DNA of 64,000 nucleotides from Erysipelotrichaceae bacterium UBA2227 (GCA_002348095.1 DDYT01000029.1:1-64000); one strand, 5' to 3'; shown: positions 24,693 through 34,150, counted from the first letter of the stretch. The notes: generated by a model not told the origin, from the letters alone. Made by a program: numbers and translations.

Positions 24693-25537
24693 GTAAATTT
24701 GAATTTGATCGCGAACTCGATATCGCGTGGTGCCCGGGGTGCGGTAACTTCCCTTTACGCAATGGTTTGATCAAAGCCTTGAAAGAACTGGATCTGGATC
24801 CTACGCAAGTCGTATTCTCATCCGGGATCGGTCAGGCCGCAAAAATGCCCCAATACATTGATGCCAACTATTTTAACGGCTTGCACGGACGTGGTCTAAG
24901 CGTGGCACAGGCCGTTCAGTCGGTCAATCCGAAACTGACCGTGATCGCCGAAGGCGGTGACGGGGATATGTACGGGGAAGGCGGTAACCATCTGTTACAC
25001 AATATCCGACGCAATCCCAATCTGGCCCATATCGTTCATAACAACATGATTTACGGTCTGACCAAAGGTCAGGCATCCCCAACCTCGCAAAAGGGCATGG
25101 AAACCAATGTTCAGGTCAGTGGAGTTTACAACGAACCGCTCAATCCGATCGCTCTGGCCCTTGCGTTAGGAGCAACATTCGTTGCCCGTGCCTTTACCGG
25201 TGATACGGAGCGTACTAAGGAAATCATCAAAGCAGCGATCCAACACGAAGGTTATGCGCTGGTCGATATTTTCCATCCGTGTCCGACCTTCAATAAGATC
25301 AACACGTTCTCCTGGTATAAAAACAATACGTACTGGCTCGATGAAACCCATGATCCTTCTGATTTTAAAAAAGCATTGGATCTGGCATTGAGCGAAGATA
25401 AGTATGCTCTCGGTATCCTGTATAAGAAAGAGGGTCAGCCTACCTTCGATCAGGCACATCCGGTATATAAAGAGGACAAAACACCGATCATTTTACGTAA
25501 ACGCGACATCAAACAGGTACAAAAACTGATTCGATGA
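24689..25537 (+). CDS. korB: 2-oxoacid:ferredoxin oxidoreductase, beta (TPP-binding) subunit
   Basis: The 282-residue protein carries WCPGCGNFPLRNGLIKAL at residue 14, the TPP/Mg motif GGDGDMYGEGGNHLLHNIRRN (core GGDGDMYGEGGNH), YGLTKGQASPTS and DIFHPCPTFN. The Cys residues in WCPGCGN and HPCPTF fit the iron-sulfur ligands of this family. Length and order match KorB-type subunits. It ends the two-gene operon and is followed directly by a hairpin terminator. Confidence 0.88.
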   Translation: MSKFEFDRELDIAWCPGCGNFPLRNGLIKALKELDLDPTQVVFSSGIGQAAKMPQYIDANYFNGLHGRGLSVAQAVQSVNPKLTVIAEGGDGDMYGEGGNHLLHNIRRNPNLAHIVHNNMIYGLTKGQASPTSQKGMETNVQVSGVYNEPLNPIALALALGATFVARAFTGDTERTKEIIKAAIQHEGYALVDIFHPCPTFNKINTFSWYKNNTYWLDETHDPSDFKKALDLALSEDKYALGILYKKEGQPTFDQAHPVYKEDKTPIILRKRDIKQVQKLIR

Positions 25538-25542
25538 ACTTC

Positions 25543-25564
25543 AGCCGTAGAAATACGGCTTTTT
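25543..25564 (+). terminator. terminator after korB
   Basis: AGCCGTA/TACGGCT hairpin, GAAA loop, TTTT tail. Confidence 0.8.
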
Positions 25565-25669
25565 CATTGTCGATTATTCGTGTAAGAAACTGTTCTTTCA
25601 TACGGATTTACGTTATAATAATGATAGAATTTGCAAATATATGCAGTTTTTTGATAGAAAGCAGGAAGT

Positions 25670-26443
25670 ATGATCAACAACGGAATGAACCTGACCTTCG
25701 ACCTCGACACGATGGAACTTAATTATCCAAAGGATATCTACGGACCGCCAACCGAAAAACGCCGATTGGACGATGTCCGGGCAACCTTACGTGATCCGAG
25801 TGCTGACGGACCGGATATCCTCTACAGCATTGCGATGGATGTCGGATTTAAGCAAGATAAAGATACACTGATCAGACACAACTTGCTTTACGGAGCCTGC
25901 CTGTACAATAAGGGACAAGTCGGTGATGAACCGATTCGTTCCCAAGGCCACATCCACTTCCAATCCCCATCCTGTGAGTGCTCCACCGGCGAACTGTATG
26001 AAATCTGGCATGGCACGGCCATCGTCTTTATGCAGGAACGAGCTGCCGACCATCCCGGACGCGTGTTTGCGGTCGAGGGTAAGGAAGGCGATATCATTCT
26101 GGTTCCTCCGGGCTGGGCGCATTATACGGTCAATGCCAGTATTGATGAACCCATGGCATTTGGGGCATGGTGTGTGCGAGACTATGGATTTGATTATGAA
26201 GATGTACGCAAACACCGCGGACTGGCCTACTATCCCATCGTTAAAGATAAGAGTATCGACTTTGTCCCAAATCCCGAATACATTCAAGTTGAAGTTATCC
26301 GAAAAGCCCCACGCAAATACACAGAATTTCATCTGGACTACACCAAATCCCTGTATGAGCAGTTTCGGGAAGAACCGTCACGCTTTGATTTTATTCCCAA
26401 ACCGTATACCGTAGCAGAGCTTTGGGAAAACTTTATCCCCTAG
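25670..26443 (+). CDS. cupin-type glucose-6-phosphate isomerase homologue (first of two)
   Basis: The 257-residue protein fits the cupin PGI family (archaeal type, unrelated to normal Pgi). The metal motif GHIHFQ...GELYEIWHG supplies two His and one Glu, and GWAHYTVN the last His. It is longer than most members, with extra N- and C-terminal parts (LTFDLDTMELNYP and YTKSLYEQF). It is followed 9 bases later by a shorter paralogue and then by a mannose-6-phosphate isomerase. Reaction: glucose-6-phosphate to fructose-6-phosphate or a related aldose/ketose phosphate. CAGGAAG precedes the start. Confidence 0.75.
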   Translation: MINNGMNLTFDLDTMELNYPKDIYGPPTEKRRLDDVRATLRDPSADGPDILYSIAMDVGFKQDKDTLIRHNLLYGACLYNKGQVGDEPIRSQGHIHFQSPSCECSTGELYEIWHGTAIVFMQERAADHPGRVFAVEGKEGDIILVPPGWAHYTVNASIDEPMAFGAWCVRDYGFDYEDVRKHRGLAYYPIVKDKSIDFVPNPEYIQVEVIRKAPRKYTEFHLDYTKSLYEQFREEPSRFDFIPKPYTVAELWENFIP

Positions 26444-26452
26444 GAGGCAATC

Positions 26453-26989
26453 ATGGAAATCCGTAAACCCAAAAACATCCACGCCTATCTCAATGGCATC
26501 ATCGAAGGTGAAAATGTCGCTCACTACGTGAAACCGTACAAAGATGTTATGAAGATCTATAAAAATATCGATGAAAATCTTACGCCGGAGACGATCATGT
26601 ACGAAGTATATTCGCTGTTTGATCAAGAGGACAAGTATTTGCTCTGGGGACTGACAATCATGCACCCCATTACGGTCGCACAGGAATGCAACATGACCCG
26701 CGGACATTACCATGCCGACAAATCCCAACCGGAGATTTACTTCGGCTTGGCCGGAAGAGGTCTTCTGATGCATATGCGCGAAGATGAGATCTTCGCTGAG
26801 GAAGTGTACGAAGGTTCGATACATTACATCGACGGAACCTATGCGCATCGGCTGATCAATACCGGAAGCACTGACTTTAAAGTGGGTGCCTGCTGGCCGA
26901 AACTGGCCGGACATGACTATAAAGCCATTGAGGACAAACCATTTGGTGTGCGCGTCTATAAGAAAGATGGTAAAATTGTCTTAGAATGA
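26453..26989 (+). CDS. cupin-type glucose-6-phosphate isomerase homologue (second of two)
   Basis: The 178-residue protein is the usual length for cupin PGI. It has TRGHYHADKSQPEIYFGLAGRG (His, His, Glu metal ligands) and TYAHRLINTG with the fourth ligand. AGGAGGCAATC precedes the start. It lies between a longer paralogue and manA in one transcript, so the three enzymes probably act on linked hexose phosphates. Ordinary Pgi may exist elsewhere in the genome; here it is not seen. Confidence 0.8.
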   Translation: MEIRKPKNIHAYLNGIIEGENVAHYVKPYKDVMKIYKNIDENLTPETIMYEVYSLFDQEDKYLLWGLTIMHPITVAQECNMTRGHYHADKSQPEIYFGLAGRGLLMHMREDEIFAEEVYEGSIHYIDGTYAHRLINTGSTDFKVGACWPKLAGHDYKAIEDKPFGVRVYKKDGKIVLE

Positions 26990-27004
26990 TGCGGAGGACC
27001 GGAT

Positions 27005-27955
27005 ATGCAAACATGGTTTAAACTGAAACCGACATTTAAAGAAATGATTTGGGGCGGAAGCCGACTGAAAACTGAATTTGGCTACGATATACCCAGCGAT
27101 CAGACCGGAGAAGCCTGGATCATCAGTGCTCATCCCCAAGGAGAATCGGTCGTAGAAAACGGTGATGCCGCCAATGTACCCTTGAGTCAGTTATATAAAA
27201 TGATCCGGCCGTATTTCGGACCGGGAAAAAATGATGAGTTTCCGATCATGGTCAAAATCATCGATGCAAACAAAGACTTGAGTGTTCAAGTTCATCCGGA
27301 CGATGAGTATGCTCGCGAAATCGAAGATTCATTGGGAAAATCAGAAAGCTGGTATGTGCTGGACTGTGCACCGGACACCCGCATGGTCATGGGTCATCAT
27401 GCAAGAAACAGCGAAGAATTTAATGCGCACTTGTTATCCGGTAATTACGATACGCTCTTTCGAAATCTGACCGTAAATAAAGGGGACTGCTTTGATGTAT
27501 CAGCCGGAACGATCCATGCGATATGCGAAGGGACTTTGGTATACGAAGCTCAGGAAAACTCCAATGTGACCTATCGGGTATACGATTATGACCGTGTGGA
27601 CGCTAAAGGTAACAAGCGGGAGTTGCATATTCGCAAGGCCATGGAAGTGACCAAGTCGCCATGCAAGCCCGATCCGATAAAAAGCGAGCCGATCGTCGTA
27701 GGTAAAAACCGAGTGACATTCTTGGTTGAAAATGAGTATTTCCAGATGCGGAAATATGAAGTCCGCGATCAGATTACCCTTGAACTCAGTGATGTGTTTA
27801 TGATCATCAGCGTGATTGAGGGAGAAGGCAGAATCAATAAGAACCCAATCAGAAAGGGTGATAATTTTATTGCTTTGCCTAATGAGAAGACACTGACGGT
27901 TCAAGGAGAAGTGACCTTACTGATTGTCGAACCCAAAGCAGAAAAGATGATGTAA
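27005..27955 (+). CDS. manA: class I mannose-6-phosphate isomerase (ManA), copy 1
   Basis: The 316-residue protein is a short bacterial type I phosphomannose isomerase. It opens with KEMIWGGSRLKTEFGYDI, has the zinc motif DLSVQVHPDDEYA, the ligand Glu in SESWYVLD, GTIHAICEG, and YRVYDYDRVD with the catalytic-site Arg and Asp. All expected zinc ligands are present. Reaction: mannose-6-phosphate to fructose-6-phosphate. GCGGAGGA precedes the start. It ends an operon with two cupin PGIs and a good terminator. Three more ManA-like genes occur at 40616, 43171 and 48295. Confidence 0.88.
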   Translation: MQTWFKLKPTFKEMIWGGSRLKTEFGYDIPSDQTGEAWIISAHPQGESVVENGDAANVPLSQLYKMIRPYFGPGKNDEFPIMVKIIDANKDLSVQVHPDDEYAREIEDSLGKSESWYVLDCAPDTRMVMGHHARNSEEFNAHLLSGNYDTLFRNLTVNKGDCFDVSAGTIHAICEGTLVYEAQENSNVTYRVYDYDRVDAKGNKRELHIRKAMEVTKSPCKPDPIKSEPIVVGKNRVTFLVENEYFQMRKYEVRDQITLELSDVFMIISVIEGEGRINKNPIRKGDNFIALPNEKTLTVQGEVTLLIVEPKAEKMM

Positions 27956-27958
27956 TTT

Positions 27959-27979
27959 GAGCGGTTATCCGCTCTTTTT
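27959..27979 (+). terminator. terminator after manA copy 1
   Basis: GAGCGG/CCGCTC hairpin with TTAT loop and TTTTT tail. Confidence 0.8.
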
Positions 27980-28021
27980 GATTAATTATCTAGTAAAATA
28001 TAGAGATGGAGGATGTACACC

Positions 28022-28549
28022 ATGAAAATCAAATGCACTTTGGCCATCAGTTTGGACGGATACATCGCTGATGAGCACGGCGGGTATGACTGGATCATGG
28101 GAGATGGTCATCATGCGCACGATACTGAAAAGAAATGGGATTTTGAGGAGTTTATGAAAGATATCGATATCGTCGTCATGGGCAGAAACTGCTATGATCA
28201 GGATATGCACAAATCCTTTGAAAAGCAACAGGTCATGGTGATCACATCCCGACCGCTTAACGATGATACCGTCACGGTACTGTCAGAAAATATTGAATCT
28301 GTTTTGCTCGAACTGAAAAAAACGAAAAATATATTCATATTCGGGGGAGGTCATGTCGTCTCTTTGTTGCGTGACATCATCGATGAATATGCGATCGGCA
28401 TCATTCCGGTTATTTTGGGAAACGGAATTCCCCTGTTTCATCCATCCGAAAATCGTGTTAAACTGAAATTTGAAGGAATGACGTGTGATGAGGGAATCGT
28501 CGTACTCAGCTATACAAGAAATGGGGTAAATCATGGAAATCAAACTTGA
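28022..28549 (+). CDS. RibD C-terminal / dihydrofolate reductase-like protein
   Basis: The 175-residue protein has the DHFR/RibD_C fold: CTLAISLDGYIADEHGGYDW at the start, DIVVMGRNCYDQ, VITSRPL, then FIFGGGHVVSLL and IIPVILGNGIPLF. Proteins like YwjB and YyaP of Bacillus have this layout and no assigned substrate. ATG 28022 lies 9 bases after GATGGAGGA, better than ATG 28013. Its end overlaps the macrodomain gene by 17 bases. Confidence 0.75.
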   Translation: MKIKCTLAISLDGYIADEHGGYDWIMGDGHHAHDTEKKWDFEEFMKDIDIVVMGRNCYDQDMHKSFEKQQVMVITSRPLNDDTVTVLSENIESVLLELKKTKNIFIFGGGHVVSLLRDIIDEYAIGIIPVILGNGIPLFHPSENRVKLKFEGMTCDEGIVVLSYTRNGVNHGNQT

Positions 28550-29066
28550 AATCACCCGAATGAGTATTCTGGACTGCCCGGTTGAAGCCATCGTAAATGC
28601 GGCCAACGAAGATCTGATGCGCGGCTCAGGAGTGTGCGGTGTCATACATAAAGCTGCGGGAGTTCAGCTGGATGAAGAACTTTTCACTTTTGGCGGCTGT
28701 AAACCCGGGGAAGCCGTGGTCACCCAAGGATATAAAACCGGATTTTCATACATCATTCACACCGTTGCGCCGCGCTGGTATCAAAACCCGCCCAACAAAG
28801 AAGTCCTCTTATTTAACTGTTATATCAATGCATTGAAACTGGCGGATGCCTTGGGAATTGTTTCCATCGCTTTTCCGGCCTTGGGCATGGGGATCTTTCA
28901 GGTTCCACTAGGCATCGGCAGTAAGACAGCTCTGATGGCCGTCAATCAGTATCAGAAAGTCAATCAGAACATCCGGAAAGTCATCTTTGCTTTACCGGAT
29001 GAAATCATTTACCGAGAATTTGACCGCATGCTTGATGAAGACAAAGAATACATTCGATTCAACTAG
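28533..29066 (+). CDS. macrodomain protein (ADP-ribose/O-acetyl-ADP-ribose binding)
   Basis: The 177-residue protein has all macrodomain marks: ILDCPVEAIVNAANEDLMRGSGVCGVIHKAAG (NAAN and GSGVCGVIHKAAG core), CKPGEAVVTQGY, YIIHTVAPRW and IAFPALGMGIFQVP. The family removes ADP-ribose or acetyl-ADP-ribose marks. It overlaps the DHFR-like gene and lies 10 bases before the MalY/PatB gene, so all three share a transcript. Confidence 0.85.
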   Translation: MEIKLEITRMSILDCPVEAIVNAANEDLMRGSGVCGVIHKAAGVQLDEELFTFGGCKPGEAVVTQGYKTGFSYIIHTVAPRWYQNPPNKEVLLFNCYINALKLADALGIVSIAFPALGMGIFQVPLGIGSKTALMAVNQYQKVNQNIRKVIFALPDEIIYREFDRMLDEDKEYIRFN

Positions 29067-29076
29067 GAGACCAAAC

Positions 29077-30255
29077 ATGAACTTCAACAAAATCAACAAC
29101 CGTAAAAATACGAATTCCATCAAATGGGACGGACATGAAAAGATGAATGTTCCGCAGGACTGTCTGCCTATGTGGGTGGCCGATATGGATTTTCAAACCG
29201 TGCCCCAAGTCATCGAAGCTTTGACATCGCTGGCCCAACGCGGCATATACGGATATGAATTCGAGAGTAATGAATACTTTCAATCTGTAATCGGCTGGAT
29301 GCAGCGCCGCCATCAGTGGAACATCAAAAAAGAGTGGATCAGCACGACCCCCGGAGTGGTATCGGCGATCCATGCCTGCCTGATGGCATTCACCCAACCC
29401 GGGGATGCGGTCATGATTCAAAAGCCGGTTTACCATCCGTTCTCCAATTCGATCAATCGGCTCAACCGCAAACTCATCAACAATGCCTTAGTTGAGAAAG
29501 ACGGTCACTATGGTATTGATTTTGAAAACTTTGAAAATCTGATTATGCAGAACCACGTAAAAATGTTCATTCTTTGTTCACCGCACAATCCGGTGGGACG
29601 GGTATGGACTGAGGAAGAACTGACACGCATGGCCGATCTGTGCATCCGCCATCAAGTGCTGATCGTTTCCGATGAAATCCACATGGACTTTGTTTTCAAA
29701 CCGCATCGTCACCATGTTTTGGCGGGATTAAAGGATCATTATCAGGAACATGTCATTACCCTGACCGCCTCCAGCAAGACCTTCAATTTAGCCGGACTGA
29801 AACTGTCCAACACGATCATTTCCAATCCGGCACTGAAGCGGAAGTACGATGCTGTTTATGACGATCTGTCGGTGCATGCCGGACATACTTTCGGATTGGT
29901 CGCAACCCAGGCAGCCTATGATCACGGTGATCGCTATGTTGATGAGATGGTGGAATATCTGCATGATAATCTTCAGATGACAGATGCTTTCTTTAAAGAG
30001 CATTGCCCGAAAATCAAAATCATCCAACCTCAAGGACTTTATCTGATCTGGGTGGACTTTCGCGGACTGGGACTGAAACAGCGGGATTTAAAAGAGTTTT
30101 TGCTGAAAAAAGCCAAACTGTGGCTCAATGACGGAGTAGTTTTCGGTAAAGAAGGCGAAGGATTTCAGCGTATCAATATCGCCGCACCAAAAACGACCAT
30201 TGAAAAAGCACTGAACCAGTTGCTCAGTGCTCTGAAAGAAGAGAATCTGTGTTAA
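29077..30255 (+). CDS. MalY/PatB-type PLP C-S lyase (cystathionine beta-lyase)
   Basis: The 392-residue protein is a fold-type I PLP enzyme. It starts with KINNRKNTNSIKWDG, has LPMWVADMDFQT near residue 30, CSPHNPVGRVW (PLP-contact Asn), VSDEIHMDFVF and the Schiff-base Lys in TASSKTFNLAGLK. MalY/PatB enzymes split cystathionine or cysteine conjugates to pyruvate, ammonia and a thiol. ATG 29077 follows TAGGAGA; upstream in-frame ATG codons overlap the macrodomain gene. Confidence 0.85.
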   Translation: MNFNKINNRKNTNSIKWDGHEKMNVPQDCLPMWVADMDFQTVPQVIEALTSLAQRGIYGYEFESNEYFQSVIGWMQRRHQWNIKKEWISTTPGVVSAIHACLMAFTQPGDAVMIQKPVYHPFSNSINRLNRKLINNALVEKDGHYGIDFENFENLIMQNHVKMFILCSPHNPVGRVWTEEELTRMADLCIRHQVLIVSDEIHMDFVFKPHRHHVLAGLKDHYQEHVITLTASSKTFNLAGLKLSNTIISNPALKRKYDAVYDDLSVHAGHTFGLVATQAAYDHGDRYVDEMVEYLHDNLQMTDAFFKEHCPKIKIIQPQGLYLIWVDFRGLGLKQRDLKEFLLKKAKLWLNDGVVFGKEGEGFQRINIAAPKTTIEKALNQLLSALKEENLC

Positions 30256-30257
30256 AA

Positions 30258-30275
30258 AAAGGCCAAACGGCCTTT
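30258..30275. terminator. bidirectional terminator between MalY/PatB and LiaF-like genes
   Basis: AAAGGCC/GGCCTTT hairpin with AAAC loop, A-run before and T-run after. Confidence 0.75.
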
Positions 30276-30739
30276 TATGCTTGTTGCTCTTCGATTTCAA
30301 TGACCGGTTCTTTCTCCCCACGGATATTGAGACCGGACAGTTTCATGTTATAGGTAACAAAGAGTACCGGCTGATCATCGCTCAGCAGATTACCGCAAGC
30401 ATTATTGATGCCGGAATTATGATTGACCCCATTGGCAATGACACGCCATCCTTTGGGAACAACGATGTCGATGCCCGAAAAATTACCGAACAACGCCAAC
30501 TGCCCCATATTGTTTTTCAGGGTAGCTTTGGTGAAGTCCATGTGTAAACCGGAATAATTAACCGCATAGGAAGCAGAATCAAACGCATCTTCAAATTTCA
30601 CGGCTTCACCTTTGAAGTTGATCTTCTTGTCATAGCCCTTCATTTGCTTCTGCGTGGTAACGACATTGTACGCAACAGCTCCGGCACCTGCTGCCACGGT
30701 CAGCGCCGCTACTGTCAGAAAAATATTTCTCTTTTTCAT
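30275..30739 (-). CDS. LiaF-like C-terminal domain protein with signal anchor
   Basis: The 154-residue protein has an N-terminal hydrophobic segment (IFLTVAALTVAAGAGAVAY) and a beta-rich domain (LHMDFTKATLKNNMGQLALFGNFSGIDIVVPKGWRV; core GNFSGIDIVVPKGWRV) typical of the LiaF/YvqF C-terminal or DUF4097-like fold. It lacks the four membrane helices of full LiaF. With the PspC gene 15 bases upstream it forms a small operon linked to envelope-stress sensing. Confidence 0.7.
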   Translation of the reverse strand: MKKRNIFLTVAALTVAAGAGAVAYNVVTTQKQMKGYDKKINFKGEAVKFEDAFDSASYAVNYSGLHMDFTKATLKNNMGQLALFGNFSGIDIVVPKGWRVIANGVNHNSGINNACGNLLSDDQPVLFVTYNMKLSGLNIRGEKEPVIEIEEQQA

Positions 30740-30754
30740 ACAAATCCTCCTTTT

Positions 30755-30964
30755 TTATCGGACGTCTGATTTTTCAGGTAAGACGATCCATAAGATGACA
30801 TAAATCCAAAATCCAATGGAAACTCCTAACAAAGCAAGCAAAAACAGGATTCTCACCAATGAGACATCCACTTTAAAACGCTCCGACAATCCGGAACAGA
30901 CACCGCCCAAAACGGCACCGTCTTTACTGCGATACAACTGAGAGTTCGGATCATGATAGGCCAT
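30755..30964 (-). CDS. PspC-domain membrane protein
   Basis: The 69-residue protein is a minimal PspC domain: QLYRSKDGAVLGGVCSGLSERFKVDVSLVRILF followed by one membrane helix, with GGVCSGL and WIVLPE as family marks. GGGGGTG precedes the start. It is the first gene of the two-gene envelope-stress unit. Confidence 0.85.
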   Translation of the reverse strand: MAYHDPNSQLYRSKDGAVLGGVCSGLSERFKVDVSLVRILFLLALLGVSIGFWIYVILWIVLPEKSDVR

Positions 30965-31047
30965 ACAAGCACCCCCTTTGACTGAGTATATTATAACACA
31001 GATAGAAATATCTACGATATAATTTAATGAATGAGGAGAGTGTTCAT

Positions 31048-31965
31048 ATGAGAGACCCCCTGTTATTTCAAGGACGCAAAAGACAGAATCACTACTTCGA
31101 AGGCTGGTATTTTAAGCAAGTATGTGATGAAAACGGTAGAACAGTCAGCTTTATTCCCGGCATCAGCCAGATCAGTAACGACCGACACGCCTTTATCCAG
31201 GTAATCATCGCACCAAACATCGAAACGTACTATTTCCGTTTTGAGTTGGACGATTTTTCTGCGCAGGATGATCCCTTTGTCATCCGGATCGCAAACAACA
31301 CGTTCTCAAAAAACGGAATGACGATTGATTTGCATAATGAGCAAATCTCAATCAACGGATCCCTGCACTTTAAGAAATTCACCCCCATCAAATCATCCGT
31401 ATACGCACCGACGATCATGGGACCTTTCAGCTACATCCCCAACATGGAATGCAATCACGGAGTCATCAGTATGAACCACGATGTATCGGGACATCTGATG
31501 TTCAGCGGTGAAAGTTGGACGTTTGATCAGGACCGCGGCTATCTTGAGAAAGACTGGGGAACCTCATTTCCCCGGCGGTATCTGTGGGTTCAGGCGAATC
31601 ATTTTGACGATCCGTCCGTATCCTTTATGGCCAGTGTTGCGGATATCCCGATAATGGGACTGACTTTCAGCGGGGTGATCGGCAATCTGATCATCGAAGG
31701 CACAGAGCATCGTTTCGCAACATATAACGGTTATAAGGCAAGAAACATCCGCAGATCACAAGGAGGATATTCATTTGATTTGGTCAAAGGAAGCAGTATT
31801 TGCTCGATCTTGGTCAGATTCGATGATACCGGCGAACTAAAAGCACCGCAGCGCGGTGCCATGCATGGGGTTATTAAAGAAGGTTTGGGAGCAAACATCA
31901 CCGTGGTATTTCAAGGAAAAACCTATACCAGTGATTTTGGCGGAGCCGAATTCGTCGGCTACTGA
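31048..31965 (+). CDS. tocopherol cyclase-like domain protein
   Basis: The 305-residue protein has the pattern of the tocopherol cyclase-like family found in many bacteria: NHYFEGWYFKQV at the start, FIPGIS, GHLMFSG, then DRGYLEKDWGTSFPRRYLWVQAN. Bacterial members do not make tocopherol and have no known substrate; a lipocalin-like beta-barrel binding a lipid is likely. ATG 31048 lies 9 bases after GAGGAG; ATG 31027 is less well placed. It converges on the lipid kinase gene and overlaps its end by 7 bases. Confidence 0.7.
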   Translation: MRDPLLFQGRKRQNHYFEGWYFKQVCDENGRTVSFIPGISQISNDRHAFIQVIIAPNIETYYFRFELDDFSAQDDPFVIRIANNTFSKNGMTIDLHNEQISINGSLHFKKFTPIKSSVYAPTIMGPFSYIPNMECNHGVISMNHDVSGHLMFSGESWTFDQDRGYLEKDWGTSFPRRYLWVQANHFDDPSVSFMASVADIPIMGLTFSGVIGNLIIEGTEHRFATYNGYKARNIRRSQGGYSFDLVKGSSICSILVRFDDTGELKAPQRGAMHGVIKEGLGANITVVFQGKTYTSDFGGAEFVGY

Positions 31966-32858
31966 AGGGGTTTATAAAGTATTAAATTGATTTTCTTAGG
32001 CAGACAGTGGATGTCTGCTTTTTTGTAGGCACCGCCAAACTCGCCGTCAAGACACCAGTTCAGTGCTTCCGGTGATTCGATGGTCAGTGAAGAAACCGAT
32101 CTCATCTCGATCATCGGATGTTGGTAATTGCCTTTGGCCAACTGCATTACGATATCTGCCCATTGTGTGAGGGTTTTCGGATATCGGATGATCAGAAGTT
32201 CTAACAGTCCGTCATCGGTACGTACTTTATCCTTAGGATATCGCAACATCCCGGCAACTGAGGTTGAGTTAGTCACAGCCAAGAAAATGACATCCTCCAT
32301 CACAACCTCACCATTGGTTCGGATCGTAACCCGATGTTTTCGCAGCGATGCGAAATGGGATACGGAAAAGAGCAGATAAGCCCCATAACCCAAGAAATTT
32401 TTCATGGGTTGCGGAGTTTTGTATGAAACAGCCGTAAAGGCACCGATCGAAGCGATGTAGCTGAAATAATGATTTTCAAACTGACCGATGTCTAAAGGTA
32501 CGATCTTTCCGGTCATGATATCTTCGGCGGACTGTCGGATATTGCGCACCAGCTGATGGCTGCGCGCAAAATCATTGGTCGTTCCGGCCGGAATAAAACC
32601 CAAAGCCACATCGGATTCAGCATTCATAATTCCGGTAATGACTTCATTTAACGTACCGTCACCGCCCAAACAGGCAATCATGTCATACTTTCGGTGATTC
32701 TTTTCGACTAAAGCAGTCGCATCCGACGGTCGCTTGGTCATGACCATATTACATACATCCGCCCGCATGGAAATCTGCCTGACCAAGGCAAAAAGCCGGT
32801 TGCGAGATTTCAGCTTACCGGCCTTGGGATTGACGATCAATAATACTTTCTTTGACAT
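31959..32858 (-). CDS. diacylglycerol/lipid kinase (DgkB/YegS family)
   Basis: The 299-residue protein has LLIVNPKAGKLKSRN near the N-terminus, ACLGGDGTLNEVITGI near residue 60 and FIPAGTTNDFARSH, all typical of the diacylglycerol-kinase catalytic domain, plus ALNWCLDGEFGG near the C-terminus. The reaction is ATP-dependent phosphorylation of diacylglycerol or a similar lipid at the inner membrane face. The start at 32858 is 9 bases after AAAGAGG; the ATG two codons earlier is too close. Confidence 0.85.
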   Translation of the reverse strand: MSKKVLLIVNPKAGKLKSRNRLFALVRQISMRADVCNMVMTKRPSDATALVEKNHRKYDMIACLGGDGTLNEVITGIMNAESDVALGFIPAGTTNDFARSHQLVRNIRQSAEDIMTGKIVPLDIGQFENHYFSYIASIGAFTAVSYKTPQPMKNFLGYGAYLLFSVSHFASLRKHRVTIRTNGEVVMEDVIFLAVTNSTSVAGMLRYPKDKVRTDDGLLELLIIRYPKTLTQWADIVMQLAKGNYQHPMIEMRSVSSLTIESPEALNWCLDGEFGGAYKKADIHCLPKKINLILYKPLQ

Positions 32859-32967
32859 GGCCATCGACCTCTTTAAAGAACTTATACCCTCATTATACGT
32901 TTAACCCGAGGAATATTCAATCACTACCCTGAATATGATATACTTATGATGTTGTGAAGGAGATCCT

Positions 32968-34077
32968 ATGGACATTCAACGTAAACAGAAATTTCTTATC
33001 GAAGTGACCTATATAGCCGTCCTTTTCGCTTTGATTTATGTCACCTTTAAATACTTCATCCCCCTGATATTTCCGTTTGTTTTGGGATTTATCATTGCAT
33101 TTGCATTCAAACCGCTCATAAGGATCCTGACTGCCAAGCTGAAACTGCCAAATAAGTTATCCGCTTTGCTGGTCATTGCGTTTTTTTATCTCTTGCTGCT
33201 GGCCATCACGATCTTTCTGGGCATCGAAGTATTTCTGTATCTGAAAGACTTCTTCATTGATATTCCGCAATTGTATAACAATGTACTGGTCCCATGGCTG
33301 ACCGGTGTTCTGACGGAGCTGGAAAGGCTGGCATCACAAATCGATCCGGCACTGGTCAATCAGGTACGTTTGTACTCCGCCCAAATCCTTGATTCCTTAG
33401 GCAATCTGATTACCTCGATCTCGGTAGGCAGTGTCACATACATCACTAATATCGCCGGTAAGGTGCCGCTGTTTTTAGTCGGTTTTTTACTGACGGTCAT
33501 CTCATCCTTTTTCATTGCCATGGACTATCAGAAAATCGTCAACTTTCTTCTTGATCAGGTATCGCCTAACAAGCGGAGCCTGATCATCGATGCACAGCTG
33601 TTCTTGGTTTCGACTCTGCAGAAATACGGGAAGTCCTATCTGATGATCATGTCGATCACCTTTGTCGAACTGACCATCGGTTTGTCGATCTTGGGTATCG
33701 AATCGGCTATCGCAATCGCCTTCTTAGTGGCGATCTTCGATATCTTGCCGGTGGCAGGTACCGGAGGCATTATGATCCCATGGGCCATATTTACATTCTT
33801 GGAGGGTAATGTGCGATTGGGCGTCGGTCTTTTGGTCGTTTATCTGATCATCACGATCATCCGAAACATTATTGAACCGAAAATCATCGGCGATCAGGTC
33901 GGGTTGCATCCGCTGCTCACGCTGTTTGCCATGTACATCGGTTTACAGCTGTTTGGGGTTGCCGGCCTGTTTGGGTTACCGATCACCTTAGCCATCTTAA
34001 ATGGGTTGCATCGCAATAACAAAATCGTTTTGTATAAGGAGCGCAGGCCTTCAGAGCCTACAGCCCAATCGGAGTAA
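32968..34077 (+). CDS. AI-2E family permease
   Basis: The 369-residue protein has about eight membrane helices and the AI-2E transporter layout: IAVLFALIYVTFKYFIPLIFPFVLGFIIAFAFKPLI at the start (core FVLGFIIAF), a soluble segment at residues 90-150, and C-terminal DILPVAGTGGIMIPWA, IEPKIIGDQVGLHPL and GLFGLPI. Members include sodium/proton antiporters and transporters of small signals; the substrate is not known. AAGGAGATCC precedes the start. Confidence 0.8.
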   Translation: MDIQRKQKFLIEVTYIAVLFALIYVTFKYFIPLIFPFVLGFIIAFAFKPLIRILTAKLKLPNKLSALLVIAFFYLLLLAITIFLGIEVFLYLKDFFIDIPQLYNNVLVPWLTGVLTELERLASQIDPALVNQVRLYSAQILDSLGNLITSISVGSVTYITNIAGKVPLFLVGFLLTVISSFFIAMDYQKIVNFLLDQVSPNKRSLIIDAQLFLVSTLQKYGKSYLMIMSITFVELTIGLSILGIESAIAIAFLVAIFDILPVAGTGGIMIPWAIFTFLEGNVRLGVGLLVVYLIITIIRNIIEPKIIGDQVGLHPLLTLFAMYIGLQLFGVAGLFGLPITLAILNGLHRNNKIVLYKERRPSEPTAQSE

Positions 34078-34150
34078 TGTTCGATTGTCATTGAAAAGAT
34101 GCCTGAATTTGGTATACTAACAATAGAGATATAAGAAAGGAACTAAGATT

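Noticed and set aside
25787..26332. Long minus-strand ORF (181 codons) opposite the first cupin PGI gene
   Set aside because: No ribosome site or family features, and the plus strand encodes a clear cupin with all metal ligands.
26378..26914. Minus-strand ORF (178 codons) opposite the second cupin PGI
   Set aside because: It mirrors a well-defined gene and crosses the gap between two operon members; no ribosome site.
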